Source: Galactobacter sp.
GTDB taxonomy: Bacteria > Actinomycetota > Actinomycetes > Actinomycetales > Micrococcaceae
NCBI GenBank assembly: GCA_022712075.1
Contig: JALAHE010000050.1
Location: 1-9,415 of the forward strand
Reading direction: 5' to 3'
DNA: 9,415 bases
Below, in pieces: positions 7,093-9,415 of the stretch. The position numbers and the translations under genes are program-made. A model generated the notes under the pieces. That model saw only the letters and a list, made by a program, of their open reading frames with translations, was not told the origin of the DNA and did no database searches. The number at the start of each line of letters is the position of its first letter. The first letter of the stretch is position 1.

Positions 7093-9021
7093 TCACCAGA
7101 TGGTGACGCGCTCCTCGGGGGCAAGCCACATGCCGTCGCCCTCCACCGTGCCGTACGCGGCATGGAAGGCGTCAAGGTTCTTGGGGACCTGGTTGGCGCG
7201 GAACTCGCCGGGCGAGTGCGGATCGGTGGTGACGCGCGTGACCATGGTTTCGGGGCGCGTGAGGACGGCCCAGACCGAACCCCACGATTCGAAGAAGCGG
7301 ACGTCGCCGCTCACGCCGTCCACGGTGTCATCGGCGTCGCCGCCGCGCGCGGCCACGGCCGCCTTGTAGGCCTTGTACGCGATGCCGAGGCCGCCCAGGT
7401 CGCCGATGTTCTCGCCGAGCGTGAGCTTGCCGTTGACATGATGCTCCGGGGCCTCAGGCGGGACCAGCGCCTCGTACTGGGCCACGAGCTTGTTCGTGCG
7501 CTCCTCGAAGGCCGCGCGGTCTGCGTCGCTCCACCAGTTGTTGAGGGCGCCGTCGCCGTCGAACTGCGATCCCTGATCGTCGAAACCGTGGCCGATCTCG
7601 TGACCAATCACGGCGCCGATGGCGCCAAAGTTGGCTGCATCGTCGCGATCGGCGCCGAAGAACGGCGGGCGCAGGATGGCGGCGGGGAAGGCGATCTCGT
7701 TGAGCAGCGGGTGGTAGTAGGCGTTGACGGTCTGCGGGTACATGAACCACAGATCCTTATCGACGCCGTCCTCGATCTTCTGCAGCTCGCGGCGGAACTC
7801 GAACTCGGCCACGGCCTCGGCGTTGCCCACCACGTCGTCGGCGTGCAGGCCAAGCGAGGAGTAGTCGATCCACTTGACCGGGTAGCCGATCTTGGGCCGG
7901 AACTTGCCGAGCTTGTCGAGGGCGCGCTCCCGGGTCTCGGGGGACATCCACTCCAGCTGCTCGATCGAGACGCGGTAGGCCTCCAGCAGCTGCTCCACGA
8001 GCTGATCCATGCGCTCCTTAGACGCCGGCGGGAAGTGACGGGCCACGAAGAGCTGGCCCACGTCCTCGCCCACGCCACCCTCCACGAAGCCCACGCCGCG
8101 CTTCCAGCGCGGCCGCTGCTCCGTGGCGCCGCCCAAGGTCTTGGAGTAGAAGCTCCAGCTCTCCGTCACGAAGTCGCTCGAGAGGTACGGGGCGCGCGAA
8201 CGCACGTACTGCACCGTGAGCCAGGCCTTCCAGGCGCCGAGGTCCTGGCTCGTCAGTTCCTCCTGCAGGCCCTGCAGGAAGGAGGGCTGCCAGACATCCA
8301 CGACGTCCCAGTAGCGACGCTCCACGCCGGCGCCGGCGAGCCAGGCGTCGAGGGAGGGCGCGAGCTTCAGAAGCTCGTCGCCGCTCATGCGGTTGTACCG
8401 GGCCACGGCATCGCGGCACTTCACGGCGTCCCAGTGATGGGACGCCAGGGCGGTCTCCACCCGCACGACGGCGGCCGCCTGGCTTGCCGGGTCCTCCTCG
8501 CCGACCAGCGTGAAGAGACGCGTGAGGTGCTCCTCGTAGGCCTGGCGAATCTCGGCGAAGGAGTCCTCGCGGTAGTAGGACTCGTCCGGCAGCCCGAGGC
8601 CGCTCTGGAGGAAGGAGAGCAGGTTGACGTCCGGATCACCGGCATCGCTGCTGGCGCCCGCCTCCACGAAGGAAGAGACGCCGCGCCGCGCCAGCTCACC
8701 GGACAGGGACACGAAGTCCTCGAGGTGTTCCACGCCGCAGATCTGGGCGAGCGTGGCCTGCAGGGGCTGTGCGCCCTTGGCCTCGATGGCCGCCTCGTCC
8801 ATGAAGGAGGACCACAGCGCCGCAATACGGCCGGCGGGGCCGTCCGCAGCGCCCGAAGCTGCGGCTTCCTCGATGAGCGCGTGGACGTCCGCCTCGGACT
8901 GATCCCGCAGGATCTCAAAGGCGCCATAGCTGCCCCGGTCGCCGGGAATGCTGGCCTCACTCAGCCAGGCGTGGTTCACGGACCGGTAGAGATCGTCCTG
9001 GGGGCGGGGGCTCTGGCTCAC
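7093..9021 (-). CDS. pepO: M13-family zinc endopeptidase (PepO/neprilysin-like)
   Basis: A zinc metallo-endopeptidase that cleaves peptides. The product is 642 residues, the usual size for actinobacterial M13 enzymes. Seen: N-terminal DDLYRSVNHAWL, substrate-binding NAYY at 433-436 followed by FPAAILRPPFF, the zinc site HEIGH at 474-478 (E475 catalytic), the third ligand in ENIGD at 537-541, and HSPGEFR with H602 and R608. Spacings between these motifs (41, 63 and 6 residues) match neprilysin. The protein ends in MWLAPEERVTIW. The GTG at 9019-9021 is chosen because AAGGAG lies 6 bases before it and the family's N-terminus begins right after. A GTG at 9123 would add 34 unconserved residues. 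No signal peptide or membrane segment is visible, so it is either cytosolic or exported by a non-classical route, as proposed for mycobacterial Zmp1. It lies between an rRNA operon and the adhesin gene, all on one strand; shared function is not shown. Confidence 0.96.
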   Translation of the reverse strand: MSQSPRPQDDLYRSVNHAWLSEASIPGDRGSYGAFEILRDQSEADVHALIEEAAASGAADGPAGRIAALWSSFMDEAAIEAKGAQPLQATLAQICGVEHLEDFVSLSGELARRGVSSFVEAGASSDAGDPDVNLLSFLQSGLGLPDESYYREDSFAEIRQAYEEHLTRLFTLVGEEDPASQAAAVVRVETALASHHWDAVKCRDAVARYNRMSGDELLKLAPSLDAWLAGAGVERRYWDVVDVWQPSFLQGLQEELTSQDLGAWKAWLTVQYVRSRAPYLSSDFVTESWSFYSKTLGGATEQRPRWKRGVGFVEGGVGEDVGQLFVARHFPPASKERMDQLVEQLLEAYRVSIEQLEWMSPETRERALDKLGKFRPKIGYPVKWIDYSSLGLHADDVVGNAEAVAEFEFRRELQKIEDGVDKDLWFMYPQTVNAYYHPLLNEIAFPAAILRPPFFGADRDDAANFGAIGAVIGHEIGHGFDDQGSQFDGDGALNNWWSDADRAAFEERTNKLVAQYEALVPPEAPEHHVNGKLTLGENIGDLGGLGIAYKAYKAAVAARGGDADDTVDGVSGDVRFFESWGSVWAVLTRPETMVTRVTTDPHSPGEFRANQVPKNLDAFHAAYGTVEGDGMWLAPEERVTIW

Positions 9022-9265
9022 GCGCTGCTCCTTCTCGGGGTGATCGAGGCGCGACGGGTTCGCGACCCGTTGCGCCGAACAGTTCAGGGGCGACGACCAC
9101 CGCGGTTTCCGCAGGCAACGCACCCCACATCCTGTTCAGGAGGCTACCCGGAATGCCGCGGGCGCGGCTGTGGTGACGCGGTGAGCGAACAGTGCGGGCC
9201 GGCCGTGGGGTGCGGATGTGCGGTGACCGGAGGGCCTGCTGGCTGCTGAAGGGTTGTTAACGTGG
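9022..9265. other. Spacer between rRNA operon end and peptidase gene
   Basis: Apart from the peptidase ribosome site at 9028-9033 I see no gene, tRNA or clear promoter here. The peptidase promoter should lie in this stretch, because the rRNA terminator separates it from the operon, but no convincing -35/-10 pair stands out. Three GAACAG-like hexamers are present (9078-9083 and 9187-9192, and on the other strand around 9132-9137) without the spacing of a known operator. Confidence 0.55.
9028..9033 (-). promoter_or_regulatory. Ribosome binding site deciding the GTG start of the peptidase
   Basis: The minus strand reads AAGGAG here, a near-perfect Shine-Dalgarno sequence with a 6-base spacer before GTG at 9021. 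It rules in favour of this start over the longer open frame that begins at 9123. Confidence 0.85.
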
Positions 9266-9317
9266 GGAAGGCCCCGCGCCTCTCCACCGTTGTGTGGTGG
9301 GGGCTGCGGGGCCTTCC
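9266..9317 (-). terminator. Terminator hairpin after the 5S rRNA
   Basis: Arms 9266-9277 and 9306-9317 are perfect 12-base complements rich in G and C. Inner CCACC/GGTGG pairs extend the stem. It begins about 12 bases past the 5S 3' end, the expected place for the rRNA operon terminator. On the plus strand it is followed by a T/G-rich stretch, so it might also stop transcription coming the other way. Confidence 0.8.
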
Positions 9318-9329
9318 TGTGTGGTTGTG

Positions 9330-9415
9330 TCCGGCGGCGTCCTACTCTCCCACAACCTCCCGGTTGCAGTACCATCGGCGCTGTAGGGCTTAGCTTCCGG
9401 GTTCGGGATGGGACC
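9330..9415 (-). rRNA. rrf: 5S ribosomal RNA, 3' part (5' part outside window)
   Basis: Read on the minus strand, the right edge gives conserved bacterial 5S blocks in order: CCCGAACCCGGAAGCTAAGC, then GCGCCGATGGTACTGC, then TGGGAGAGTAGGACGCCGCC. This is about the last 85 bases of a molecule of some 117-120. The exact 3' end is uncertain by a few bases. A terminator follows, so this is the end of an rRNA operon transcribed leftwards, with 23S and 16S expected beyond the right edge. Confidence 0.95.

Noticed and set aside
9022..9123. A longer peptidase start at the GTG at 9123
   Set aside because: The extra 34 residues do not resemble the family N-terminus, and the start lacks a good ribosome site. 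The GTG at 9021 has AAGGAG six bases before it.
9076..9192. GAACAG-like words upstream of the peptidase, considered as a LexA (SOS) operator
   Set aside because: The actinobacterial LexA box needs GAAC and GTTC separated by four bases. Here they are separated by one base or stand alone.
6961..9249. A 762-residue open frame on the plus strand
   Set aside because: It is the in-register antisense of the M13 peptidase. The minus-strand product has the full HExxH, NAYY, ENIGD and HSP-x-x-FR set; the plus-strand one has none.
9136..9375. A 79-residue minus-strand open frame across the rRNA terminator
   Set aside because: It overlaps the 5S rRNA and its terminator hairpin and has no recognisable product, so it is a chance frame in GC-rich DNA.

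Overview
The window comes from a high-GC Gram-positive bacterium, almost certainly an actinobacterium. Three things point there: strong G/C third-position bias, an actinobacterial-looking 5S rRNA end, and a CshA-type/GEVED/DUF11-like surface protein. The order Micrococcales or a near relative seems likely, but I cannot fix the genus from this sequence.

All supported genes lie on the minus strand. Read in transcription order, from the right edge leftwards: the 3' part of a 5S rRNA (9330-9415, end of an rRNA operon) and its hairpin terminator (9266-9317); a short spacer; a complete M13-family zinc metallopeptidase (7093-9021, 642 aa, GTG start); a perfect 14-bp hairpin (7016-7047) that probably ends the peptidase transcript; a 0.3-kb intergenic region with the likely promoter of the next gene; and a very large secreted surface protein starting at 6773 that runs off the left edge. 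At least 2257 residues of it are in the window and its C-terminus is missing.

The giant protein has an export signal, a CshA-like non-repetitive head, a GEVED-type domain, and 15 complete plus one started DUF11/DUF7507-like beta-sandwich repeats of 110-137 residues. This is the layout of a wall-attached fibrillar adhesin: a binding head pushed away from the cell on a repeat stalk. The anchor (LPXTG or other) would lie beyond the left edge and is not seen. The peptidase has a complete catalytic set and no export signal. Nothing links it functionally to the adhesin apart from adjacency, and the hairpin between them argues for separate transcription.

I found no mobile element, CRISPR array, tRNA or phage gene. 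The most interesting signal is inside the repeat stalk. Every complete repeat keeps a Lys in its first strand, an Asp in its middle part and an Asn in its last strand. That is the arrangement expected for self-formed Lys-Asn isopeptide cross-links, although ordinary structural conservation could also explain it. Two very long plus-strand open frames (168-5219 and 6961-9249) are antisense shadows of the real genes.
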